Of a stretch of 54,337 bases of DNA, positions 8,524-16,537 are shown in pieces. This stretch comes from Acidobacteriaceae bacterium (GTDB taxonomy: Bacteria; Acidobacteriota; Terriglobia; Terriglobales; Acidobacteriaceae). Both the position numbers and the translations under genes were made by a program. The notes beneath the pieces were generated by a model, which was not told the DNA's origin, made no database searches, and saw only the letters and a program-made list of their open reading frames with translations. The stretch is from positions 1 to 54,337 of the forward strand of contig PLBE01000181.1 in NCBI GenBank assembly GCA_003134435.1, given 5' to 3'. Every line of letters begins with the position of its first letter. Position 1 is the stretch's first letter.

Positions 8524-9828
8524 ATGAGCGGGAGGACCTGGAAGGCATGGCTGGTACCGGGCGGCCTGATGCTGACGCTGACAACGGCGCTCGTCAACAG
8601 CTCACTCTTGGCGCAGGTCGCGCCCTCGTTGGTTTTTTACTACGTTGCGGTGTTCGCCGCTGGACTGCTTCTCGCCTGGCGCTTCAATTCCAGCCGCGTT
8701 TTGTTTTCCCTGCTGGTGTTGTTGCTCGCCCATCGCGCGGTCGACTTCTTTTCCAATGGCCAGATCTCAACTGGGTCTGGCCGCACCGCTGTCGCGCTCG
8801 CGGCACTGCTGACTCCGCTGAACTTCGTCGTGTTCGCATTCATGCGCGAGCGCGGGCTCATCATTGCCGGCATCGCGCCGCGCTTCGGCTTGCTGTTCCT
8901 CGAATCGGTCGTCTTCGCCGTGTTATGCCGCCCCGAAAATAGTCCCGCCGCTCCCCTTCATTCCGGCGCAACCGCGATCCCGCGCTGGATTCTGCTGAGC
9001 TTTGTGGCCGCTATCGCGGTATTTGTCCGGCGTTTCTTTGAAACGCGCAAGCCGATCGAGCCGGGATTTGTCTGGTCGGTGGCCGCCGTTTTGCTCTGGC
9101 TCGAGTTCTCCCCGATCGGCAGGATGTCGGATGCCTACGTTGCTACCGCCGCCCTGATTCTGGGCGCTTCGCTGATCGAGACATCGTACATGCTCGCCTA
9201 CCACGACGAACTCACCGGCATCCGCGGGCGCCGGGCATTCAACGAGTCTCTGCATTCGCTCGACCAGCAATATGCCATCGCCATTGTCGATATCGATCAT
9301 TTCAAGAAATTCAACGACACCTACGGACACGATGTTGGGGATCAGGTGCTGTGCATGGTTGCCAAACGGCTATCCGAGGTGGGCGGCGACGGCCAGGCAT
9401 TCCGCTGCGGAGGCGAAGAATTTGCCATCACCTTTCGCAACACTTCGGCCAAAGAAGCCTTGGAGCATCTGGACGCGCTGCGTCACAGGATTGAACAATC
9501 GACGTTTCAGGTGCGGGGCTCGGAGCGAAGAGCGGAGAAAAAAAACGAGCTTGGGAAGGATCTCAGGGCAGCAGAGTCCGATCGCAGAAAGTCCGCAAAA
9601 AAGAAAACGGCAGCGGGCCCCCAGCACTCGCACGATCATTTATCCGTCACCGTCAGCATCGGCGTTGCCGAGCCCAATACCCGGTACCGGCAGCCGGAAC
9701 AGGTGATTCAGGCCGCCGACCAGGCTCTTTATCGCGCCAAACAAAAAGGAAGGAACCGCGTGGAACTGGCGACAACCGCCCCGCTCAAGCTGGCCCCATC
9801 GAAGCGCGCCAAGGCATCGCGCTTGTGA
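8524..9828 (+). CDS. Membrane-bound diguanylate cyclase (GGDEF domain)
   Basis: 434 residues. The first ~220 form about seven hydrophobic helices (VPGGLMLTLTTALVNSSLLA, FYYVAVFAAGLLLAW and others), an integral sensor of unassigned type. The C-terminal GGDEF domain starts at YHDELTGIRGRRAFNE and has the metal-binding IVDIDHFKKFNDTYGHDVGD and the active site RCGGEEF (residues 296-300). Both key catalytic features are present, so c-di-GMP synthesis from GTP is expected. A Lys/Arg-rich insertion (about residues 335-370, RAEKKNELGKDLRAAESDRR) interrupts the domain before SVTVSIGVAEP. Insertions here occur in some GGDEF proteins, but this one is long. Confidence 0.9.
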   Translation: MSGRTWKAWLVPGGLMLTLTTALVNSSLLAQVAPSLVFYYVAVFAAGLLLAWRFNSSRVLFSLLVLLLAHRAVDFFSNGQISTGSGRTAVALAALLTPLNFVVFAFMRERGLIIAGIAPRFGLLFLESVVFAVLCRPENSPAAPLHSGATAIPRWILLSFVAAIAVFVRRFFETRKPIEPGFVWSVAAVLLWLEFSPIGRMSDAYVATAALILGASLIETSYMLAYHDELTGIRGRRAFNESLHSLDQQYAIAIVDIDHFKKFNDTYGHDVGDQVLCMVAKRLSEVGGDGQAFRCGGEEFAITFRNTSAKEALEHLDALRHRIEQSTFQVRGSERRAEKKNELGKDLRAAESDRRKSAKKKTAAGPQHSHDHLSVTVSIGVAEPNTRYRQPEQVIQAADQALYRAKQKGRNRVELATTAPLKLAPSKRAKASRL

Positions 9829-9849
9829 TCAAGCGCGCAGTTCGCTAAA

Positions 9850-11067
9850 TCACCACTCGAAAAGATGCATCAGAAACAGAATCACCGTCGCCCCCAGCGG
9901 CAGCAACAACCCCGCCCGCAGGCTTCCCGAAGCATGGGAAATCACACCCACCATCCACGGAATCACGGCCGGGCCCACCGCTGCCAGGGAGAACATGACA
10001 GCGCCGATGCTGCGAGCGGCGACGCCGAAGCGCTGCGACAGCCGGGCCACGGTGATCGGATAAAGGGTTGCGAAACTCAATCCCGTGATCAGCGCTCCCG
10101 CAATTACTCCTGGAAGGGTGGGAGCGGCGAGCATGAGAGCGATGCCCGCCGCGCCCGCGGCGAAGCCAGCGCGCAAAACCCGACGTTCCGAGAAGTGACG
10201 CAGGAATGCGGTACCGGCAGCGCGGCCTGTCGTCAGCGCCGACCAGAAGAACGCGGGCATCATCGATGCCATCGCCGCCCCGTTCGCTCCCAGCCGCGAA
10301 ACATAGGAGCCAATCCACCCGCCCACCGCCGTCTCCGCTCCCGGGTATAGAAAGAACACGGCTGCGAAAAGCCAAAGCGCGGGACTCTTCGCCAGTTCGC
10401 GCCAGGAAAAGGAGAGCAAGGGATCGGAGGATTTCGCCGCCTCGGGAAAAGGCAGGTTGCGCATGGCCAAGGCCAGCAAGACCAGGAACGCCGCCACCGA
10501 GCCAAGAAAGAATGGCAATAGTTTGTGCGCCGCGCTCCAAGCCACCATCAAGGAACAAAACACGGCGCCCACGCCCCAGAAAAAATTCAGCAGGCTCACC
10601 GCGCTGGCTCCAGAACTCGATCCCGAATCAACCTTCGAACTGCCCGCACTCGGACCCGCGCCCGAACCGGACCCTATCTCCGCAATCAGCAGATTATCTG
10701 ACGGGATAATCAACCCCAGTCCGAGACCATAGGTCGCCAGCGCGACGAGCCCCAGCCATAGCGAGCCCATATAGAGCGTGGCGACGCCACCCGCCATCAA
10801 CAGCAGACCGGACAGGAATGCAGGACGAAATCCCCAGCGTGCCAGCAGCACTCCCGAGAGTTGCACACCGACCAGCATCGCCAGGAATTGCACGAGAAAG
10901 AGATTGCCGGCCTGGGTGTCATTCATTGCCCAACGCGCGATCAGGATGGGCAACATGGGACCCAGGAGGGTGGTCAGAATGCCGGTGGGTAAGAAGGCAA
11001 TCTGGCCCGCGAGGATCAGTCTGCGGTTTGATGCTGACCGGGATAGCTCGGAGGGAAGGTTGGCCAT
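9850..11067 (-). CDS. MFS transporter
   Basis: 405 residues with 12 predicted membrane helices. The first half shows MNDTQAGNLFLVQFLAMLVG followed by LARWGFRPAF in the loop 2-3 position, the second half SYVSRLGANGAAMASMMPAF and LYPITVARLSQRFG. The layout resembles FucP/bypass-of-stop MFS members. The middle loop is low complexity (GSGSGAGPSAGSSKVDSGSS). The substrate is not deducible. The gene converges on the cyclase gene (22-bp gap) and diverges from tRNA-Ser. Confidence 0.85.
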   Translation of the reverse strand: MANLPSELSRSASNRRLILAGQIAFLPTGILTTLLGPMLPILIARWAMNDTQAGNLFLVQFLAMLVGVQLSGVLLARWGFRPAFLSGLLLMAGGVATLYMGSLWLGLVALATYGLGLGLIIPSDNLLIAEIGSGSGAGPSAGSSKVDSGSSSGASAVSLLNFFWGVGAVFCSLMVAWSAAHKLLPFFLGSVAAFLVLLALAMRNLPFPEAAKSSDPLLSFSWRELAKSPALWLFAAVFFLYPGAETAVGGWIGSYVSRLGANGAAMASMMPAFFWSALTTGRAAGTAFLRHFSERRVLRAGFAAGAAGIALMLAAPTLPGVIAGALITGLSFATLYPITVARLSQRFGVAARSIGAVMFSLAAVGPAVIPWMVGVISHASGSLRAGLLLPLGATVILFLMHLFEW

Positions 11068-11156
11068 GCGAAAAAGTATGTCCGAACCTGATGTCGGGCA
11101 GTTTCAGCATAACGCAGTCGAGCCTCGCCAGTGGTAAACTATAATTCCGCAACGCC

Positions 11157-11250
11157 GGAGAGGTGGCCGAGAGGCTGAAGGCGGCGGTTTGCTAAACCGT
11201 TATACGGGCTAACACCTGTATCGAGGGTTCGAATCCCTCCCTCTCCGCCA
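11157..11250 (+). tRNA. serX: tRNA-Ser(GCU)
   Basis: A complete type-II tRNA: acceptor GGAGAGG (11157-11163) pairs with CCTCTCC (11240-11246), discriminator G and encoded CCA at 11248-11250. The anticodon loop reads TTTGCTAAA with GCT at 11191-11193, decoding AGC/AGU. A long variable arm (TATACGGGCTAACACCTGTA) and the T-loop GGGTTCGAATCCC confirm serine. The gene is followed by mobile-element debris. Confidence 0.95.
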
Positions 11251-11325
11251 CGCAGTCTGGAGTGCAGAGAAATCGTGCGTGCGTTCCTGGAAATGAATCG
11301 CGAAAAAGCCCGCCAATTCGCGGTT
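11243..11325 (+). repeat. tRNA 3' flank shared with 41.1 kb
   Basis: The sequence from the tRNA-Ser CCA onward (CGCAGTCTGG...GCAGAGAAATCG...AAAGCCCGCCAATTC) matches the minus strand at 41112-41184 with only a few differences and small indels. Either two serine-type tRNA loci share a duplicated 3' flank, or the same family of element inserted at both. Confidence 0.7.
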
Positions 11326-11330
11326 TTCTT
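11299..11330 (+). terminator. Possible tRNA-Ser terminator
   Basis: CGCGAA (11299-11304) pairs with TTCGCG (11317-11322), followed by the T-rich GTTTTCTT. The stem is short but the position, ~50 bp after the tRNA, fits. Confidence 0.4.
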
Positions 11331-11556
11331 CCCTTGAATCGGACCGGAGAGAATGCAACGCCAGTGCTCCCACGCCCCTACAGCCTTCATTTTCTCTGGT
11401 CGGCGAATTGGCAGTCCGGTATCAGCATTCCTGCTTAGGCGAACCGAATGCGATCAAAACAGCGTGCCGCCAAAGTAGATCCCCCTGCCCGTTCATCTGC
11501 GCGCTCACCCCAAAGGCGGACACATACTCGGGATTGCCTCTCCGCTCGAATGGCAA

Positions 11557-12111
11557 ATGACCGCAGCGCCAGTATTGCCCCCGCCAATCCCGGTTTTGGC
11601 AGAGCGTGGCGGCACCCAGCTCAGGGTGCCGCGTGCCGTGGTACTGGTGGACACTCGGGAACAGACGCCTTTCGATTTCTCGCGCTTCTCTGGCTGGTTC
11701 GTAGGAGTCGAGAAAAAGGCTCTCAGTGTTGGAGACTACACCATCGCTGGGCTGGAGGACATCTGCGCCGTGGAGCGGAAGGATCTCCCCGACCTGATTT
11801 ATTCCTTCACGGTGGATCGTCCGGCGTTTATCAATCGGCTCCGGTTCATGAGCTCCTTCCCTCATCGGCTATTAGTAATCTCTGCCGCACTGAGCCAAGT
11901 GAAGTCTCCATTTGCTCATTCCGACATTGACCCCAACCGTATTCTGCAGTCTTTGATAGCGATCCTCGCGGGACTGAACATCCCTTTTCTGTGTACGGAA
12001 ACCCACGAACTCGGCGAGGAAATCGTCGCCTCTTATCTGTACCAGATTCATCTGTACAACTGGCTCGAAACCATAGGCACTCAGGCCGCTGGCCATCCCT
12101 TCACTTTGTGA
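11557..12111 (+). CDS. ERCC4/XPF-type nuclease domain protein, C-terminally truncated
   Basis: 184 residues. VVLVDTREQTPFDFSRF opens the ERCC4 nuclease fold, and the full metal motif GDX(n)ERKX3D is present: GDYT at 59-62 and ERKDLPD at 73-79. Such stand-alone ERCC4 proteins are typical of phages and integrated elements, where they act on branched DNA. The last ~14 residues (TIGTQAAGHPFTL) are not family sequence: they come from antisense reading of the RHS fragment that begins near 12066, so the native C-terminus was lost. The catalytic half is intact, but the truncated protein may not fold or bind DNA normally. Confidence 0.75.
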   Translation: MTAAPVLPPPIPVLAERGGTQLRVPRAVVLVDTREQTPFDFSRFSGWFVGVEKKALSVGDYTIAGLEDICAVERKDLPDLIYSFTVDRPAFINRLRFMSSFPHRLLVISAALSQVKSPFAHSDIDPNRILQSLIAILAGLNIPFLCTETHELGEEIVASYLYQIHLYNWLETIGTQAAGHPFTL

Positions 12112-12745
12112 AGCATACGGCGCGTGCGATTCCGACTCCTCCAGGGGGTCGGGCCGATTGATCTCCGAATCAAACCACGCCTGCATTTCGGCGCATCCCA
12201 GACAGTCCGGCAACAGGCCGCCCAAATCGATCTTACTCAGCGGATCGTTGTCGGCATAGGCGTACTTGTTGCCCGTGCCTCGCATCGGGTCGGGACTGAT
12301 CCAGCGGCCCTGTCCGCCGTGTTCTTCCCGGGCCGTGAAGTCGTATTCGTCGCTCACCAACTGGTCGGGACTGCCCGTGAAACTGTCCACATTATACGGA
12401 GCGCCCTTCAGCGCGTAGCGCTCGCCGAACGGAGCGAACGCCAGCGACTCGCTGAACGCCCGGGTCGTCGGATTCGACTCGGCGCGAATCGTCCCTTCCC
12501 AATTCCCGCGTTTTTCGAGAAGTGGGCGGCCAGACTGCAGACCTTGGAGCGGCCCACTTCTCGCAAAGGGCGCGAGAAATGGGGCACCCACAGTCTAGGC
12601 GGGTTAGACGTCCGCCACCCGACTCCATCAGTTCGCGGTGCAACCGGTCGAGCGCGCGCTTGGCGTCGGCGTTTGGGCTACATGCCCACGTTCCGCCCGG
12701 CCCAGTCGTGGATTTCGTCAAATTGCCGAACGAGTCCGTACCGTA
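12066..12745 (-). pseudogene. RHS-repeat protein fragment
   Basis: Read on the minus strand, 12745 to ~12600 encodes FTYGTDSFGNLTKSTTG (a YD/RHS repeat), and 12480 to ~12066 encodes SFTGSPDQLVSDEYDFTARE, GRWISPDPMRGTGNKYAYAD and NDPLSKIDLGG, the RHS-associated core end. Between them is a palindromic repeat and a frame break. After the core comes a short variable tail. It lacks the N-terminus and the repeat array, so it is a dead tip fragment that overwrote the 3' end of the ERCC4 gene. Confidence 0.72.
12516..12588. repeat. Palindromic repeat copy B
   Basis: CGAGAAGTGGGC pairs perfectly with GCCCACTTCTCG (12552-12563), and the latter also pairs imperfectly with CGAGAAATGGGGC (12573-12585), followed by ACCCA. 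The second hairpin is the copy related to those at 622, 21546 and 23646. It splits the RHS fragment. Confidence 0.6.
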
Positions 12746-12770
12746 GGTGAAGACTAGGGAGGGCCGTTGG

Positions 12771-13481
12771 TTAGCCGATCCAGAGCCCCTCGAGTCGAAC
12801 CTGCAGCCCTTTCGGTGTGCGGTTGATGAAGTTCACCAGCCCGGAGTGCCGCCATTGCAGCATGCACATCCGAGGCTGAAAGTAGTAGCGGCAGCCAATC
12901 CTGATCTCGGACTTGGCCTCCGTGATCAGCCCTTCGTAACCTTCCGCGATGTAGTAGCCTAGATCCTTAAAGCCTTGCGCGCGCGGCGCGAGAGGACCGG
13001 TAACACACCAGACGATGACGCCGGTCCGTTGATCCACTTCCATGGCCACGCCGCAATGGGTAATGGGACAACCGCAGGACATACCCAGGGGCCGCCCAAT
13101 GAGAACGTCGCCTTTTTTTACGGGAAGCTCCCGGGTAATCATCGGGTTGTGAGGAATGATGATCTCGCGCGGGCCCGGATCTTCAGGAAAATGTTCGAGG
13201 TAAAAATCAAAATCACGGCCCAGAGTGTCGATGAAAGGCGCGAGCTTCGCGGGCCGTGGACGGCCAGCGGCAACGGGAGTCACGGGAACCGGCGGAAGGT
13301 CCTTGCCCGGCAGGGTGCTCGCATTGGCAGTGGTCGCGTCGACGCGATCATCCGAGATTTGGATGCATCGTTTCAGAAGCTCTGGGCGCAAAACTAACTC
13401 CCGTTCCAGTTCCTCACAATGCTTGAATCCGCACAAACCGCAGTCCAAGCCGGGCAGCGTCACTTTGGTTGTTTCTGGCAT
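12771..13481 (-). CDS. Fe-S protein with ACS/CODH-gamma-type cluster motif
   Basis: 236 residues. The N-terminus LPGLDCGLCGFKHCEEL, with cysteines 14, 17, 22 and 39 (C-x2-C-x4-C-x16-C), is the 4Fe-4S motif of PF04060, as in the corrinoid Fe-S protein of acetyl-CoA synthase and in RnfB. After a Pro-rich linker comes an unassigned domain with a second cluster-like group MSCGCPITHCG (C136, C138, H142, C143), a lone C159, and IRIGCRYYFQPRMCML near the end. Soluble, no signal peptide. It is last in a four-gene operon, 15 bp after the cysteine desulfurase. A role as scaffold or client of metallocofactor assembly is inferred from context only. Confidence 0.75.
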   Translation of the reverse strand: MPETTKVTLPGLDCGLCGFKHCEELERELVLRPELLKRCIQISDDRVDATTANASTLPGKDLPPVPVTPVAAGRPRPAKLAPFIDTLGRDFDFYLEHFPEDPGPREIIIPHNPMITRELPVKKGDVLIGRPLGMSCGCPITHCGVAMEVDQRTGVIVWCVTGPLAPRAQGFKDLGYYIAEGYEGLITEAKSEIRIGCRYYFQPRMCMLQWRHSGLVNFINRTPKGLQVRLEGLWIG

Positions 13482-13496
13482 TGCAGCCTCCTTAAA

Positions 13497-14678
13497 TTAA
13501 CGGGCAAAGCCGCCATAACTGGCGACCGGTCTCAGTGCATTCACAGCCTGGGGCAGAATCTGGAGGAAGCGGTCTACTTCCGATTTTGTGTTGAAGCGTC
13601 CGAGGGTAACGCGCAGCGTTCCCCGCGCGCGGATTGGGTCGAAACCCATCGCAAGCAGAACGTACGAGGGCTCGGAGGCCTTGTGGGCACTGCACGCGCT
13701 GCCTGAGGAAATGGCGACACCGGCCTCGTCCAGACTGAGCAGCAGCCGGATCGATTCACCTTCCTGTCCGGCAAAACCCAGGCAAACGTGTCCGGGAAGC
13801 CGCTTGAAAGAATGACCGATCAGATAGGCCTGGGGGAGAGCCTGCTGCAGACCGGCCAACAGGTGATCGCGCAGCTGCACCAACCGCACCGCCTCTTCGG
13901 TCATATCGGCCAAGGCGAGTTGAGCCGCAGAGCCGAATCCCACGAGGCCGGCGACATTCTCCGTGGCGGAACGCAGTCCATGCTCCTGTCCTCCACCAAA
14001 GATCAGCGGTTGCAGCCGAACTCCGCTACGAACATAGAGTGCCCCGATTCCTTTCGGACCATGCAGTTTGTGAGCCGAGATGGACACCATGTCCACGGGC
14101 TCGCGGGTGACATCGAGCGGAACCTTACCGGCGGATTGCACCGCGTCGGTATGGAACAGGACCCCGCGCTCCCTGGCGATACGGGACAAGTCGGCAATCG
14201 GTTGGAGGGTTCCGACAACGTTGTTGGCGGCCATGATCGACACCAGCCGAGTATCGGGGCGAAACGCCCGGGCCAGATCGTCGGGGTCGACGAGTCCGTG
14301 CTGATCGACTGGCAGGTAAGTGACCTGAACGCCGTTGTGTTCCAGAAAGCGGCAGGTCTCGAGGATCGCCGGATGCTCGATCGCGCTTGTGATCAGGTGA
14401 CCGGGCGTGGTCTCAGAGTCGAGCCGAAAAACTCCGAGCAAGGCGAGATTGTCGGCCTCGGTACCGCTGGCGGTGAAGACAATCTCGGAAGCGGTGGCAT
14501 GGAGAAGCGCCGCCACCTGATGTCGAGCGTGGTCCACCAACTCACGGGCTTGGCGTCCTTCCGAGTGCAGGCTGGAGGGATTGCCGAAGGTTTCAACATT
14601 CGCCAGGTTCATGACGAAAGCAACCCGGGGATCGAGGGGAGCGGTCGCGGAGTGATCGAAATAGATACGGTCTGGCAT
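13497..14678 (-). CDS. Cysteine desulfurase (NifS/IscS type)
   Basis: 393 residues, a class V PLP aminotransferase-fold enzyme that takes sulfur from cysteine (giving alanine) and hands it on for Fe-S or thio-cofactor building. It starts IYFDHSATAPLDPRV; the PLP lysine is K204 in SISAHKLHGPKG; the persulfide-forming cysteine is C329 in SSGSACSAHK. The HTDAVQSAGK and ATENVAGLVGFG motifs are also present. The SSGSACS loop places it in group I (IscS/NifS), not SufS. Its start lies 3 bp after the GTPase stop. With no iscU or nifU nearby, a dedicated role for this operon is more likely than housekeeping. Confidence 0.93.
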   Translation of the reverse strand: MPDRIYFDHSATAPLDPRVAFVMNLANVETFGNPSSLHSEGRQARELVDHARHQVAALLHATASEIVFTASGTEADNLALLGVFRLDSETTPGHLITSAIEHPAILETCRFLEHNGVQVTYLPVDQHGLVDPDDLARAFRPDTRLVSIMAANNVVGTLQPIADLSRIARERGVLFHTDAVQSAGKVPLDVTREPVDMVSISAHKLHGPKGIGALYVRSGVRLQPLIFGGGQEHGLRSATENVAGLVGFGSAAQLALADMTEEAVRLVQLRDHLLAGLQQALPQAYLIGHSFKRLPGHVCLGFAGQEGESIRLLLSLDEAGVAISSGSACSAHKASEPSYVLLAMGFDPIRARGTLRVTLGRFNTKSEVDRFLQILPQAVNALRPVASYGGFAR

Positions 14679-14681
14679 GGA

Positions 14682-15383
14682 TCACTCTCCGCGGTAGAAG
14701 GTCTGGTTTTCGAGCGCGCGTACGACGCCAAAGTGGGATTGCCAGCCGATTTCCTTTTTCCCGACACAGATCGTGCACGTGCCGATCGGCGGGTTGCCCC
14801 GCAGAAACAGAGGAGGCTCTACTTCCGCGGCGCGTTGGATGCGGCGCACAAGCGGCTCGATCCCGATACCATAGAGCGCGTTCGATTCGACGATCGCCGT
14901 GCCCGGCGCCGCTTCCTGAATACGGGCGCGGAAAACTTCGCGCTCCGCCTGCGAGACCAGATCGATCTTCGTCACCACGGCCACGTCGGCCAAAGAAAGC
15001 ATCGGCCCGATCTTGCGCGGTAGATTCATGCCGCTGGTTGCTTCCAGCACCACAATTCCAAGGAGTCCGTCGACGTAGGGGGAACATCGCAGACACAAAC
15101 CAGCGGTCTCGACCATTAAGAGGTCTGCGCCCGATTCCTCGGCCCATTTCAGCGCATCCCCCAGCACCATGACCGTGCAATGATCGGGGCACAGATCTCC
15201 CGAATAAACCTTGCGGGTCGGGATGGAGAACTCTTTGTGAAAGATCTCGTCTTCGTCGGCGTATTGCACGTCGATTTTCAGAAAGCTGACCTTGATTTGT
15301 TTCGCCAGAAGGCGTTTGGTGACTTGCCGCAAAACCGTCGTCTTACCGCAAGTGGGCGGTCCCGCACAGATAACGAGTTTCAT
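14682..15383 (-). CDS. HypB/CobW-like GTPase with extra cysteine pairs
   Basis: 233 residues. The Walker A is AGPPTCGKTT (residues 7-16), switch/Walker B VETAGL, and the guanine motif VVTKIDLV; together they place it with the SIMIBI-class metallochaperone GTPases (HypB, UreG, CobW), which load nickel, cobalt or zinc. It has unusual extra Cys groups: DLCPDHC (C65, C69), CLRC (97-100) and a C-terminal CTIC (203-206), all of which could bind a metal or cluster. It lies 30 bp after the ATPase and 3 bp before nifS. Metal insertion or cluster delivery is inferred. Confidence 0.8.
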   Translation of the reverse strand: MKLVICAGPPTCGKTTVLRQVTKRLLAKQIKVSFLKIDVQYADEDEIFHKEFSIPTRKVYSGDLCPDHCTVMVLGDALKWAEESGADLLMVETAGLCLRCSPYVDGLLGIVVLEATSGMNLPRKIGPMLSLADVAVVTKIDLVSQAEREVFRARIQEAAPGTAIVESNALYGIGIEPLVRRIQRAAEVEPPLFLRGNPPIGTCTICVGKKEIGWQSHFGVVRALENQTFYRGE

Positions 15384-15413
15384 AGGTTTCCTCTCTTTTC
15401 CGTTCCGGTCCCT

Positions 15414-16262
15414 TCAGGCCATGTATCCCAGGGCGCGAAGCTGTTCATGGAGTTGGTCGAGATTCAGTTCTTCGCCAATGCGAATTCGCTGGCGCAGTCC
15501 CAGGAGGAGGTCGTCGAGCTTGCGGATCTCATTGGCCACTCCCTTTTCCTCATCTTGGGTGACGATCAATTTCTGCATGCCGCCGTCGCGCATGACGATG
15601 CGGTAATCCGATAGCAGAGCAATGCGCGGATCGTGGGTAACGAAAATGAAGATCTTTTCGTAGCCCTTGAGCATTTCGAGAGCGCGGGTGCGATGGATCC
15701 CGGCATTTTCGATTTCATCGAGAAGAATGATGGGCGAGTTGCCGATGACGATGGCGTCGGCGATCAGGAGCGACCGGGTTTGGCCGCCCGAGAGCTCGGT
15801 CATGGCGTTCTCCAGAATGATCGGCTCGCCCGTAAGCTGGTTGGCGAAGTTCACCGTCTCTTCCACGGCACGAACCGGCGATGCCACGCCCCGGATGCGC
15901 GCGTGCGTTTCCAGAAATACCTTGACGGGGAGATCGGAAAGAAAATTTGTATGTTGGGAGATTAGCGCGATCGGATTGGCGGATGGATCCCACAAATAGT
16001 CCTCCGGAAGGGGCTCGCCATTGATCAGGACCGTGCGACCGGTGGGAGTGTTGCGATTTGCATACAACTCGATGTCATTAATCAAGGTGGTTTTGCCACA
16101 ACCGGTGGGCCCGACGACGCTGACGATGTCGCCCATTTTGAGGTCCACCTGACGTAGAGGTTCGGGCAACCCGTTCTTGCCCTGCCCTCCAAGAATGGTG
16201 ATGGTGTGGATTTCGCGAGTGGGAGCGGCGAGGGGCTGCTCCAGGACGTGAGAGTTCGGCAT
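15414..16262 (-). CDS. ABC-type ATPase without membrane partner
   Basis: 282 residues with a complete ABC nucleotide-binding domain: Walker A GPTGCGKTT (51-59), Q-loop ISQHTNF (Q103), signature LSGGQTRS (157-164), Walker B IILLDEIE (178-185) and H-loop VTHD (H210). A ~50-residue C-terminal helical tail follows. No permease gene is adjacent, so this is probably a soluble ABC ATPase, as in SufC or the methyl-CoM reductase activator A2. AGGAGA sits just before the ATG (16262). It is first in the four-gene operon, behind a palindrome at 16329-16352. Confidence 0.82.
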   Translation of the reverse strand: MPNSHVLEQPLAAPTREIHTITILGGQGKNGLPEPLRQVDLKMGDIVSVVGPTGCGKTTLINDIELYANRNTPTGRTVLINGEPLPEDYLWDPSANPIALISQHTNFLSDLPVKVFLETHARIRGVASPVRAVEETVNFANQLTGEPIILENAMTELSGGQTRSLLIADAIVIGNSPIILLDEIENAGIHRTRALEMLKGYEKIFIFVTHDPRIALLSDYRIVMRDGGMQKLIVTQDEEKGVANEIRKLDDLLLGLRQRIRIGEELNLDQLHEQLRALGYMA

Positions 16263-16328
16263 AAGTTCTCCTGCGACGGTCGCTGATTGCGGGGGAGATG
16301 TTCCGGAGGGACGGAACTTTAACTATGT

Positions 16329-16352
16329 TGACAGACTTACTAGAGTTTGTCA
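16329..16352. promoter_or_regulatory. Candidate operator upstream of the four-gene operon
   Basis: TGACAGAC (16329-16336) and GTTTGTCA (16345-16352) form an inverted repeat with one mismatch and an 8-bp spacer. It lies 67-90 bp upstream of the ATPase start and between two divergent units. ATGTCA recurs nearby (twice in 16358-16385). The binding protein is unknown. Confidence 0.45.
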
Positions 16353-16442
16353 GTGATGGATGTCACGTAGCCCTGTGATGTCAGAACCCCAGCCAGTGCA
16401 GGCTCACACCCGCGGACTCTCTCACAATATCAATTATGTCGA

Positions 16443-16471
16443 TTGACATACTGTACATTTATGGATATGCT
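16443..16471 (+). promoter_or_regulatory. Near-consensus sigma-70 promoter for the TonB-dependent receptor
   Basis: TTGACA (16443-16448), a 17-bp spacer, then TATGCT (16466-16471). It implies a transcription start near 16478, so the first ATG at 16436 cannot be used; the receptor starts at 16538, behind GGAGGAGA. Confidence 0.65.
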
Positions 16472-16537
16472 GTTCGCGTAGCGGAGTTCAGCCCCGCAGC
16501 ACAACCGGGTGCGCCACCACCCGGAGGAGACTCGGAG

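Noticed and set aside
11139-11390. 84-codon minus frame across the tRNA
   Set aside because: GGEGGIRTLDTGVSPYNGLA is the well-known false protein made by antisense reading of tRNA-Ser.
13788-15023. 411-codon plus-strand frame
   Set aside because: It is antisense to the nifS and GTPase genes and has no domain sequence. High GC leaves long open antisense frames.
16436-16537. First ATG of the receptor frame as the start
   Set aside because: It overlaps a near-consensus promoter and lacks a ribosome site; 16538 follows GGAGGAGA and the signal peptide.
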